A stretch of DNA of 7,969 bases from Deltaproteobacteria bacterium. Its GTDB lineage: Bacteria; Myxococcota; XYA12-FULL-58-9; JAUUZB01. A program made the position numbers and the translations under genes. Shown here in pieces: positions 1 through 7,500 of this stretch (positions are counted from its first letter, which is position 1; every line of letters begins with the position of its first letter). The stretch covers positions 1-7,969 of the forward strand of contig JAUUZB010000129.1 in assembly GCA_030590185.1 (NCBI GenBank), written 5' to 3'. Below the pieces are notes generated by a model that was not told where the DNA came from, made no database searches, and worked only from the letters and a program-made list of their open reading frames with translations.

Positions 1-1590
1 CCGGAGGTCTACGCGGGTAACAAATCGATTCAATATACCGAGAGCGGCGGCGTCTGGAGCTGCCAGCTCGAGTGGCAGAGCGCCGCCCTGGTGAGCGGCT
101 ACGCCGGTGCCGGCAACTTCGTCGACAACACCGCGCCGCCCTACGACAGCGTCTCCGACCCTGCCTACCCGAACGACCAGGACTACCCGGAGGTGGCGAT
201 CGTTCACGCCGGTTGGCTCGCCATCGTGCACGGCGCCACTGGGGCCCTGATGAAATCGCCGGTGGACGGCACCACCGACATGATCTTCGACCTGTTCGGT
301 GAGCGCGGCGGCCCGGTCAACATCGCCGACTTCGACGGTGACGGCCACGTCGAGGTGAGCTTCGCCGGCAACAGCTGCATGATCGTCGTCGACCCGGACT
401 GCGCCGTCGCCGACGCCGCCGCCCGCGCGGCATTGGCCACCGACCCCGCCTCCGGTTGTACCGTCGACCCGGCCACCATCACCCGCTGCGCCGGCAACCA
501 GGATCTCCAGGATATGACCGGCGTGCTGTGGATGGACGAGACCCGCGACGGCTCAGGGCACACCGGCACCACGGTCTTCGACTTTCAGGGGGATGGCCGG
601 GCCGAGGTGTTGTACGGCGAGACCTGCTTCTTCCGGGTGTACGACGGTCGCAGCGGCTCGGTGTTGATGGACGTTCCGAACTCCCACCGCACCGGCACCG
701 AGTACCCGATCGTGGTCGACGTGGACGGCGACTTCAACTCCGAGATCATCCTGGTCGCCAACAACGATCAAATCGTGCGCGACGACTGCATCACCCAATA
801 CGGCCTGAGCGGTGACCTCTTCGATCCGGTCTTCTGCACCTGTGGGCACCTCACCGAGCAGGCGATCTGCGACACCACCCCGGGCTGCACCTGGGGGGCG
901 GGCAGCTGCGGCCTCTTCGACTGCGGCACCATCGGCGACGCCGCTACCTGTAACGCCGACCGCTCCTGCTACTGGAGCGGCGCCTGTATCGCCATGCCCG
1001 ACACCCCGGCCGAGATCTGCATCCGCGGCACCTGGGGGATGTGGGCGATCGGCGACCGCTACGACCTGTGGGTCAAGACCCTGCCCCAGTGGCCGCAGCA
1101 CACCTTCCACGTCACCGACATCGACCTCACCGGCCAACCCCAGGCCGACTGGGGCGCGGGCAACAACAACTGGGATATCTACAATAACCTGCGCCAAAAC
1201 GTTCAGGGCTTCGCGCCGCTGAACGCGCCAGATCTGCAAATCTTCTCCTTCACCGCCAGCCTCACCAACTGCCCGGGCCAGATCGTCTTGAACGCCAGGG
1301 TGGTCAATCGCGGTCGCGCCGGTATCGCCGCGGGGGTGCCGGTGGTCTTTTACCTGCACGACGGCGCGACGGTGACCGAGATCGGCACGGTTGGCCTGCC
1401 CTACGCGTTGCTGCCTGGCCAGGGGGCTGACGTCTCGCTGGTCTATCCGGTGATGATCGGCGGCGAGGCCGCGGACTTTGCGGTCATCGCCAACCCGCCG
1501 CCGGACAGCGGCGACCCGGTGTTCGAATGCCACTCCGATAATAACGAGGCGACCCTGTTCGCGGTCGAATGTCCCGAGTTCGGGGGCTAA
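1..1590 (+). CDS. FG-GAP/VCBS-repeat secreted protein with Cys-rich repeat and CARDB-like C-terminus (5' partial)
   Basis: The reading frame is open from the first base, so the start lies upstream; 529 codons are visible before the TAA. Residue numbers count from the first visible codon. FG-GAP/VCBS-type blades with Ca-loop motifs are seen at D110-F-D-G-D-G115, D194-F-Q-G-D-G199 and D240-V-D-G-D244. Each is followed by a short hydrophobic strand of the EVSFAG or EIILVAN kind, and a further blade (DYPEVAIVHAG) lies near residue 61. Residues 279-329 hold nine cysteines as a tandem repeat. After that come HTFHVTDID (367-375) and a WDIYNNLRQNVQG stretch (391-403) followed by APDL (about 409-412). 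In my recollection this join recurs in myxobacterial-type FG-GAP proteins just before a CARDB-like beta-sandwich, here about 410-520. The many cysteines and Ca loops imply an extracellular or cell-surface location. Its function is unknown; a surface structural or adhesive role is inferred. A 201-bp gap with its own promoter candidate separates it from pilV, so it is probably a separate transcription unit. Confidence 0.85.
   Translation, partial: PEVYAGNKSIQYTESGGVWSCQLEWQSAALVSGYAGAGNFVDNTAPPYDSVSDPAYPNDQDYPEVAIVHAGWLAIVHGATGALMKSPVDGTTDMIFDLFGERGGPVNIADFDGDGHVEVSFAGNSCMIVVDPDCAVADAAARAALATDPASGCTVDPATITRCAGNQDLQDMTGVLWMDETRDGSGHTGTTVFDFQGDGRAEVLYGETCFFRVYDGRSGSVLMDVPNSHRTGTEYPIVVDVDGDFNSEIILVANNDQIVRDDCITQYGLSGDLFDPVFCTCGHLTEQAICDTTPGCTWGAGSCGLFDCGTIGDAATCNADRSCYWSGACIAMPDTPAEICIRGTWGMWAIGDRYDLWVKTLPQWPQHTFHVTDIDLTGQPQADWGAGNNNWDIYNNLRQNVQGFAPLNAPDLQIFSFTASLTNCPGQIVLNARVVNRGRAGIAAGVPVVFYLHDGATVTEIGTVGLPYALLPGQGADVSLVYPVMIGGEAADFAVIANPPPDSGDPVFECHSDNNEATLFAVECPEFGG
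841..987 (+). repeat. Tandem four-cysteine protein repeat within the FG-GAP protein
   Basis: Two consecutive copies of the pattern C-x8-C-x5-C-x-W-x(3,4)-C are encoded here. Copy 1 uses C281, C290, C296 and C303, with W298. Copy 2 uses C308, C317, C323 and C329, with W325. Both second cysteines follow a small residue plus I/T and are followed by D/N. One extra cysteine (C279) precedes the first copy. The spacing and the conserved Trp indicate duplication of a small disulfide-stabilised module inserted between the third FG-GAP blade and the APDL/CARDB segment. I do not recognise a named family for it. Confidence 0.7.
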
Positions 1591-1643
1591 TCGCCGCCGC
1601 ACCAGAGGCAACGGGGTACGACAACCGCACACTCCCACCCCGA

Positions 1644-1681
1644 GCAAATCTTGCACACCACCTCGCAAGAAGTTGCGCACC
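1644..1681 (+). promoter_or_regulatory. Candidate enhancer-binding (activator) sites: two dyads with a shared direct repeat
   Basis: Two short inverted repeats occur in the intergenic region: GCAA-ATC-TTGC at 1644-1654 and CGCAA-GAAG-TTGCG at 1664-1677. Each is followed by the same sequence, so TTGCRCACC is directly repeated at 1651-1659 and 1673-1681. The offset is 22 bp, about two helical turns, so both would face the same side of the helix. They lie roughly 100-130 bp upstream of the start expected from the sigma-54-like element at 1751, the usual range for NtrC-family activator sites such as those of PilR. The dyads are short, so this is an inference from spacing and symmetry. The second dyad could also form a weak hairpin, but no T-tract follows. 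Confidence 0.35.
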
Positions 1682-1750
1682 CTCGGCCTGTCCCGATCCC
1701 CGTGCTAGACTAACCCATTGGTATACCTGGCCTTCCCGTGAGCCCGGGAT

Positions 1751-1766
1751 TGGCACGACGGTTGAA
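1751..1766 (+). promoter_or_regulatory. Candidate sigma-54 (-24/-12) promoter for the minor-pilin operon
   Basis: TGGCACG at 1751-1757, four bases, then TTGAA at 1762-1766 matches the RpoN consensus TGGCACG-N4-TTGCW except for C to A in the -12 GC. The base before it is also T, extending the match. Transcription would start near 1776-1777, about 15 nt before the pilV ATG and next to a purine-rich GGGATGGGA (1775-1783) that could serve as ribosome-binding site. A promoter here argues against the in-frame GTG at 1738 as the pilV start. Sigma-54 with PilR is known to drive pilA in several bacteria; use for a minor-pilin operon is inferred. The -12 mismatch falls on an important base, so strength is uncertain. 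Confidence 0.5.
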
Positions 1767-1791
1767 TAGCCATTGGGATGGGACCCGCACC

Positions 1792-2292
1792 ATGACGCCA
1801 AGACACGTTCCTCGCCGCCGCCAGCGCCTCGCGCGACGCCGCGCCCGCATCACCGTTGGCGAGGCGGGGTTCTCCATGATCGAGCTGTTCATCTCCCTCG
1901 GCGTTTTCACCATCGGCATGGCGGGGGTCTTTGCCCTGCAGACCTCGATCATCAAGAGCAACAGCCTGTCGAGCGACATCTCCCTGGCCTCGAACCTCGC
2001 GGGGAGCGCCCTCGAGCAGTTGCGGATCACCAAGTACGCCGACATCGTCGGCGCCTCGGTCTGCCCGGCTCCCACCATCACGGATCTCCACTGCACCTTC
2101 GACAAACAGGGGCAACAGACCGCCAACCCCAACGACGTCTATTTCACTCGCGCCTGGGAGTCGGTGATGAACCCGGCGTTGAGCGTCAAGGACATCACGG
2201 TGCGGGTGACCTGGAACTTCACCGTGGCGTCCGGCGGAGCCGGCGCCAACACCCAGAGCGTCACCATGAGGGGTAGGGTGTATCCGCGATGA
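1792..2292 (+). CDS. pilV: Type IV pilus minor pilin PilV-type (prepilin-like)
   Basis: This 166-residue protein has a type III (prepilin) signal: an Arg-rich leader ending in G26, then FSMIEL with Glu at mature position 5, then a hydrophobic helix to about residue 50. PilD-type prepilin peptidase should cut after G26 and methylate F27. In known systems PilV is a minor pilin of the priming complex, inserted in the inner membrane and then carried at the pilus tip. The C-terminal DITVRVTWNF-type beta strands and small size (150-200 aa) fit PilV. C91 and C101 could form a disulfide. I chose the ATG at 1792: it follows GGGATGGGA, and there is no other in-frame start before the cleavage site. An upstream in-frame GTG at 1738 would give a 44-residue leader and overlap the promoter candidate. 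The stop overlaps the pilW start (ATGA). PilV versus another minor pilin is assigned from gene order and the first of the prepilin set. Confidence 0.85.
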   Translation: MTPRHVPRRRQRLARRRARITVGEAGFSMIELFISLGVFTIGMAGVFALQTSIIKSNSLSSDISLASNLAGSALEQLRITKYADIVGASVCPAPTITDLHCTFDKQGQQTANPNDVYFTRAWESVMNPALSVKDITVRVTWNFTVASGGAGANTQSVTMRGRVYPR

Positions 2293-3521
2293 AACTCGCC
2301 AACCGTGGTGCGCGCCAACGCGGCTTTACCTTGATCGAGCTGATGTTCACCCTAGCGGTGTCCACCATCGTGATCGGCATCATCACGCGGGTGGTGTTCG
2401 TGCAGCAGCGTTCCTTTATGGACCAGATCAGCTACTCCGAGACCCAACAAAACGCCCGGGCGTCGATCTCGCTGCTCAAGCTGTACGTGCGCAAGGCGGG
2501 CTGGGGGATGCAGGCCGACATCAATGCCCAGGGCGAGGTGCCCCTCGGGGCCTGCTTCGACGATGCCGATCCCACGATCCAGATGCTGGCCTGCGACCGG
2601 GCCGATCTCGACGCCGAGGGCGCCAAGGATCATCCGAATGGCAGCGATCGACTCCGGGTGGTGTCGATCGATCCGAACAACGGGGGCTTCGTGCTCACCC
2701 CGGCCTACTCCCCGATCGGAACCCTACAGATCGGGGTCAGGGTGGACCCGGACGACAGCAGCGCCGTCCCGGCGAGCACCTACACCAACGCCGGCCAACC
2801 CTTGCTCGCCAACGACCTGGCGCTGGTCTCTGGCCCGTGCGACGGCGGCGGCCTTGGCGCCGACCTGGTGGAGATCCAATCGATCGGCTCGAACGCCTCG
2901 GTCTACTATGAGTACGCCTACCTCAACCTGCTCGGCACCGGCTCGGCGTTAACCTGTGCGACGGGCTACACCTCCGAGTTCGGGATCGGCCGCGCCAACG
3001 TGGTTGATTTCTGGATCGACCGAACCACCGACCCGGACCACCCGATCCTGCGCATGCGCGCCGACCCCCGCCAACCTCTGAGCGACGCCTTTGTGGTGGC
3101 CTGGGATATCGATGACCTACAGGTGCAGTACCTGCTCGACACCACCTGTGAGCCGGCAGGCAGCCCGGAATGCCCTCTGGTCAACACCCCTGACTTCGTC
3201 TGGGACGAGGTCTGCGACGACCTGACGCCGGGTGTCGATGACACCAAGGGCGGCTGCGACACCTCCGCCAACGCCCACCTACAGGGCTTGACCCACCGCC
3301 AGCGCCTGTCCCGGGTGGTGGGCGCGCGCGTCGCCATCGTGGCGCGGACCCGAAACTACCGGACGGTCCTCGACGCCTTTGACGACAGCTCGGCCACCAT
3401 CCCGAGCGGCATGGCCGGCGCCGCCCTGACGGTTCAAAACCACACCTACGCCGGCCGCAAGGATGGCTACCGGCGCTGGATCTACCGCGCCACCGTGGCG
3501 CTGAGGAACAACGAGCTATGA
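2289..3521 (+). CDS. pilW: Type IV pilus minor pilin PilW-type
   Basis: This 410-residue prepilin-like protein has a short basic leader, cleavage after G12, and FTLIELMFTLAVS with Glu at mature position 5. A QQNARASISLLKLYVRKAGWGM segment follows (about residues 53-75), which is the typical PilW-family start of the soluble domain after the helix. The central WDIDDLQVQYLLD (272-284) and the C-terminal GYRRWIYRATVALRN (about 393-407) are also characteristic of PilW, so this assignment is firm. PilW is the largest minor pilin and is thought to link the pseudopilin complex to PilX/PilY1. Just after the central motif is an insert with four cysteines (C287, C295, C309, C323), probably an external disulfide-bonded loop. 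At 410 aa it is at the long end for PilW (often 250-400). Both ends overlap neighbours by ATGA; AGGG at 2275-2278 is a modest ribosome-binding site, so translation is probably coupled to pilV. Confidence 0.93.
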   Translation: MKLANRGARQRGFTLIELMFTLAVSTIVIGIITRVVFVQQRSFMDQISYSETQQNARASISLLKLYVRKAGWGMQADINAQGEVPLGACFDDADPTIQMLACDRADLDAEGAKDHPNGSDRLRVVSIDPNNGGFVLTPAYSPIGTLQIGVRVDPDDSSAVPASTYTNAGQPLLANDLALVSGPCDGGGLGADLVEIQSIGSNASVYYEYAYLNLLGTGSALTCATGYTSEFGIGRANVVDFWIDRTTDPDHPILRMRADPRQPLSDAFVVAWDIDDLQVQYLLDTTCEPAGSPECPLVNTPDFVWDEVCDDLTPGVDDTKGGCDTSANAHLQGLTHRQRLSRVVGARVAIVARTRNYRTVLDAFDDSSATIPSGMAGAALTVQNHTYAGRKDGYRRWIYRATVALRNNEL

Positions 3522-4000
3522 GTGCACGGCGGGTCCAGCGGGACGAAGCGGGCGCGGTGTTGATCATCGCCATGGTGGTGCTGATCATGCTGACCATGGT
3601 GGGGTTGATGGCCATCCAGATCGTAGCGGTGGAGGTCGAGGTTGTCGGCGCCGAGCGCAGCGCCGACAACGCCCTCTACATCGCCGAGGCCGGCCTCCAG
3701 TGGGGACTGCAGACTCTCGACGGCTACAACTTCGTGCCGGGCAACCCGGATTACGCGCCCATCCTGGCGCTGCCCACGGTCAGCGACGCCGGCCCCTTTG
3801 CGCCAGCGCAGATCCAGGGTTGGTATGAGCTGCACGGCGGTCAGATCTCGATGCCGTACGGCGATGGTAACTTCCGGGTGGTGGTGAACGTCATGCCGCC
3901 CCCCGACGAGGATACCCTGTTGGTGCGCTCCTTCGGCATCTCGGGATCGCCCCAGGAGGGCGCCAAGCGGCTGCTCGAGGTCGCGGTGGTGCCGCGATGA
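3518..4000 (+). CDS. pilX: Type IV pilus minor pilin PilX-type (PilX N-terminal family)
   Basis: This 160-residue protein has a basic leader (residues 1-12) ending in AG and then AVLIIAMVVLIMLTMVGLMA, a continuous hydrophobic helix (13-36). Residues 45-62 (AERSADNALYIAEAGLQW) match the PilX N-terminal signature, in which the helix runs into a conserved A-E-A-G/A-L segment. Position +1 is Ala and position +5 is Ile rather than Glu. That is common in the PilX/GspK group, whose members cap the pseudopilin complex and do not need the Glu for docking onto the subunit below. The remainder is a small soluble domain without cysteines. PilX partners PilY1 at the tip in known systems. The start ATG overlaps the pilW stop, and the stop overlaps the next gene, both as ATGA, so it is translationally coupled on both sides. 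Confidence 0.9.
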   Translation: MSARRVQRDEAGAVLIIAMVVLIMLTMVGLMAIQIVAVEVEVVGAERSADNALYIAEAGLQWGLQTLDGYNFVPGNPDYAPILALPTVSDAGPFAPAQIQGWYELHGGQISMPYGDGNFRVVVNVMPPPDEDTLLVRSFGISGSPQEGAKRLLEVAVVPR

Positions 4001-4545
4001 TGATCACCCCGAGCCAGACCCGACCCGCCGCCGGGTTCACCCTGATCGAGCTGATGCTGGTGGTCGGCATCATCTCCATCATGACGGCGATGGCCATCGG
4101 CCTCACCACCGATTGGCGGCGGCGCAGCGTCTTCGACACGGTCGCCCGCGAGATCTACAACGGCCTCAACCTCGCCCGGGCCAGCGCCATCAAGCGGGGC
4201 TCCCGGGTCAAGCTGTCCTTCGTCGACACCCCGGGCAACGCGCTCTATGTCTTTGCCGACGCGGACAACGACAACGAATACGACGCCGGCGAAACGCTGA
4301 TCTACACCTTCCCCGACGACGACGAAGACGATTGGCCGAGGCTGGCCTCGGCGATCAACGCCAACATCGACCCGGTGATCCTGGCGGCCAACGGCAACGA
4401 TCGGGTCCTGATCTTCGACGCCTACGGTTTTCACGTCGACATCAACGGGGAGCCCATCGGCGGCACCATCACCGTGCAGGACGTGCTCTCGGGCACCAAT
4501 CACTTCGTCGACGTGACCATCGCCGGTGCCCTACGGGTCCGTTGA
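3997..4545 (+). CDS. fimU: GspH/FimT-family minor pseudopilin (FimU-like)
   Basis: This 182-residue prepilin-like protein has a short leader to G13 and then FTLIELMLVVGIISIMTAMAI, with Glu at mature position 5. The next segment (ARE-YNGLNLARASAIKRGSRVKLSF, about 49-76) is the GspH/FimT hallmark: a helix with LARSEAIKRG-like sequence running into the first beta strand. In type IVa pili the FimU/FimT protein joins the priming complex to the major pilin. Residues 88-99 read DADNDNEYDAGE, an EF-hand-like D-x-D-x-D-x3-D Ca-loop, followed by a very acidic PDDDEDDW (106-113). Two ATGs are adjacent (3997 and 4000); the first keeps the ATGA overlap with pilX and is preferred. FimU and FimT cannot be told apart by sequence here; the position inside the pilVWX-pilY1 operon favours FimU. 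Confidence 0.85.
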   Translation: MMITPSQTRPAAGFTLIELMLVVGIISIMTAMAIGLTTDWRRRSVFDTVAREIYNGLNLARASAIKRGSRVKLSFVDTPGNALYVFADADNDNEYDAGETLIYTFPDDDEDDWPRLASAINANIDPVILAANGNDRVLIFDAYGFHVDINGEPIGGTITVQDVLSGTNHFVDVTIAGALRVR

Positions 4546-4552
4546 GCCGAAT

Positions 4553-4556
4553 GAGG
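4553..4556 (+). promoter_or_regulatory. Shine-Dalgarno sequence of pilY1
   Basis: GAGG sits five bases before the ATG at 4562, inside the 16-bp gap after fimU. It fixes the pilY1 start and shows that this gene has an independent initiation site, unlike the three upstream ATGA-coupled junctions. The ATG is followed by a clear signal peptide, which supports the choice. Confidence 0.7.
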
Positions 4557-4561
4557 TTGCC

Positions 4562-7500
4562 ATGAACAGACAGATCAAAAAGCCCGCGACCCTCCTGCTC
4601 GCGGCGGTCGCAACCGTAACCCTCGCCCCAGGCGCAGCCCACGGACAGGCCTGCCCCCCTATAGAGATCAGCTACGACGAGACGTTTACCAACGACGCCA
4701 TGCGGGACCCGGAGTCCACGGTGGCGGGGTGGGACAACGACAGTCCCTCGGAGATCACGCTGCCGCTCCATGCCTCCCTGGTGAACGGCACCTCCGGCGA
4801 GCTCGGCCGACGGGTGATCGCGGTCGCCGCCGCCAACTTCGACCGGGACGCCGACGACCTCGATGACTTGATCGCGTTGGTCTACGAGATCAACCAATCC
4901 ACGATCAACGCGGACGGGGAGTCGACCTGCCGCTTCGAGCTGTTCGTCAACAAGGGCATGGACGGGAGCAACCCAGACCTGCACCTCGGCTTCGAGGCCG
5001 GTGTACCGATTTACGACACCACCCCCGCCTGGGCCGGTGGCCCCTACGAGATCGTCCCGCCGTCGTGCACCGAGGCCGGGGCGATCCTGCGCACCGGCGA
5101 CATCGACGGCGACGGCACCGAGGACCTCCTGTATGCCGCCGTGGAGCAGGTCGACACCGAAGCCCGGCCGCTGCGCACGGCGAGCTACTCCCACCTCTAT
5201 ATCTGGCGCAACTGCCCCGACTCCGCCTCTGCCTCCGGCGGTTCCGGCTCACCCGACTTCAACTGCCCGGCGCTCTCCTTTAGCGCCGGGGACGTGCCGG
5301 TGTTCACGCCGATGCAAAAGACCCTGAGCCGTGGCACCTCCCCCGACACCCGGCCGGACGACATCGCGTGGCACTGGGCCGGCGACTCGATTCAGCTCGT
5401 GGACTGGAACACGGACACCCCGGACGCGCCCAACATCTACGAGCGCCAGGATCTGTTGGTGGCCAAGAGCCTCGGCAGCGAGCAAAAACTCTTCCTCTAT
5501 TACGCCTGCGAGCGTGAGGGCTCGAGCACCTGCGCCTACTCCGACGACTTCGGCAACGACTACGGCTTCGGGTGGAGCTGGCGCCTCAGCGGCGGCGGCG
5601 GGGTGTCGGTGCGTGAGGAGCTGATCTCCGACGCCGGTTTCAACGGCCCCTTTGCTGACTCCGGCGCTTCGGCGGCCATGCCCTCCGACTGCAACGCCAC
5701 TCCCAGCCGCGGCATCACCGTCACCCTAGCGGCGGATTTTGACCGGGACGGCGACACCGACGTCATCCTCGGCAGCATGAACCAGGAAAACCTCCGCTAT
5801 TTCGAAAACACCGGCACCAACGCGGCGCCTAACATGATCGCCAGCGCCAGCCCGATCACCTTCGCGGCGGGCGGCCCGGCCTACGGCGTGGTGATCGACC
5901 ACAACCAGGACGGCTACGATGATCTGATCATCGCCACCGACCGCTGGGGCTGCCACGGCGCCGACGGCCAGGTTTGGCTGCTGGAGAACGATGGCCAAGG
6001 GCAGTTCCCTGCGGCGCCGGTTCCTCTGGTCGATTTTGGCACCGACAACGACTGGTTGCTCGCCCTCGACGCGGACGGTGACGGGGCGCGGGACGACCTG
6101 ATGGTGGGGCACCGAATGTGGGATACCCCCTACTACCTGGCCTTTGCCAACGACTCCGACATCTACCACGCCGAGGCGGTCGCCATCTCCAAGATCGTGC
6201 CGGACGGCCTCGACCCGGACAAGGAGACAATCACCAACGTCTTGGTGGAGTTCAAGGTGCGCAAGGGCAGCACGCCCCAGGGGGACGAGGATATCTTCGT
6301 GTCCAACAACGGCGGCGAGACCTGGGAGCTCATCTCCGACAACGAGCTGCCGCCGCAATCAGACACCCACTATTTCACCTCCTACGGCTCCGAGTTCCGC
6401 TGGAAGCTGGTGATGAAATTCGAGCAGGTGCTGGTCGGGGCTGAGCGCAAGTTCGGCAAGGGCGCTAGGGACTCCCCGACGATCACCCGGCTCAAGTTCA
6501 ACTATCAGGTGGCGCAGGACCAGGTGCGCTTTACGCGCTCCGGCATCTCCTACGGCATCATCGACGACGGCGGCGACAAGGAAATCATCTACTCGGTCTC
6601 CTCGCTCTACCCGGGCTTTGAGGCCAAGCTGCTCGCCTACGACATCACCGGCTGCGCCGTGGTACCGGCGGGCGCGCTCGCCGACGCCGCCTGCGTCAGC
6701 GAGCTGTTCGACACCGAAGGCGTCAACGCCAACCCCGGCCGGAACATCTACACCGCCTACGCCGCGACCGGCACACAGGTCGACGCCCGGCTGACCATCG
6801 CCACGCCGCTGACCGCGGGCTCGGACCTCGCCACCCTGCTCGGCACCTCCGACGACACCGACGTCACCTTCATCAAAAAGGGCTTCGAGTCCCTCGCCAT
6901 GATGCACGACATCGGCCACTCGAGCCCGGTCTTTGTCGGGCCGCCCCTCGACGCGGCAGACGAGAGCAAGCCGAGCATGGTGGTCAACGAGATCTTCTAC
7001 GACCCGGACGGCAGCCTGGATTACGGCCAATTCGTCAGCACCAAAAGCGGCCGCGCCGAGGTCGTCTACATCGGGGCCAACGACGGCATGGTGCACGCCA
7101 TCGACGCGGTGGGCGGTAGCGAGCTGTGGGCCTTCGTGCCCCACAACCTGGCACCGCGCCTCAGGAGCCTTCGCAACGGCACCGAGTTCGAGCATGGCTA
7201 CTTCGTCGATGGCCCGTTGGTGGTCCGCGACGTCTATGACAGCTCCACGGGCGAGTGGCGCACCATCCTGATCGGCGGTCAGGCCCGTGGCCGGGGCCGC
7301 AACCCGCTCACCGGCGAGCTCGACAGCGCCCACTACTTTGCCATCGATGTCACCGATCCCACCAACCCGGCCTTCCCCAAGTCCCTGTGGGAGTTCACCG
7401 ATCCCTGGGAGGACTTCGAGGGCTGGTGCGACGGCGATGATAAGGAGTGGACCGTTAGCGGCGATTGCTCGACTGCCTCGACCTGCGAGGCCGACCCCTG

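Noticed and set aside
1573..1584. CCCGA-GT-TCGGG inverted repeat as a terminator for the FG-GAP gene
   Set aside because: It is inside the coding sequence, has a two-base loop and is not followed by a T-tract.
553..1680. 375-codon open frame on the minus strand
   Set aside because: It lies opposite the FG-GAP and CARDB-encoding sequence, has low-complexity Arg/Ala/Gly/Val composition and no family signature.
1703..1711. TGCTAGACT as an extended -10 sigma-70 promoter
   Set aside because: Only four of six bases match TATAAT and no -35 lies at proper spacing; the -24/-12 element downstream is a clearly better match.
1738..1791. Upstream in-frame GTG as pilV start
   Set aside because: It would give a 44-residue leader, has no convincing ribosome-binding site and would overlap the sigma-54 candidate; the ATG at 1792 is better placed.
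4562..4654. PilY1 signal as a lipoprotein signal (Cys31 after the leader)
   Set aside because: The residues before C31 are G-Q-A, which does not fit a lipobox; a signal peptidase I site (AHG-Q or GQA-C) is more likely.
4469..5194. 241-codon minus-strand frame across the fimU/pilY1 junction
   Set aside because: It is antisense to the end of fimU and to the signal peptide and first repeats of PilY1, and shows no domain of its own.
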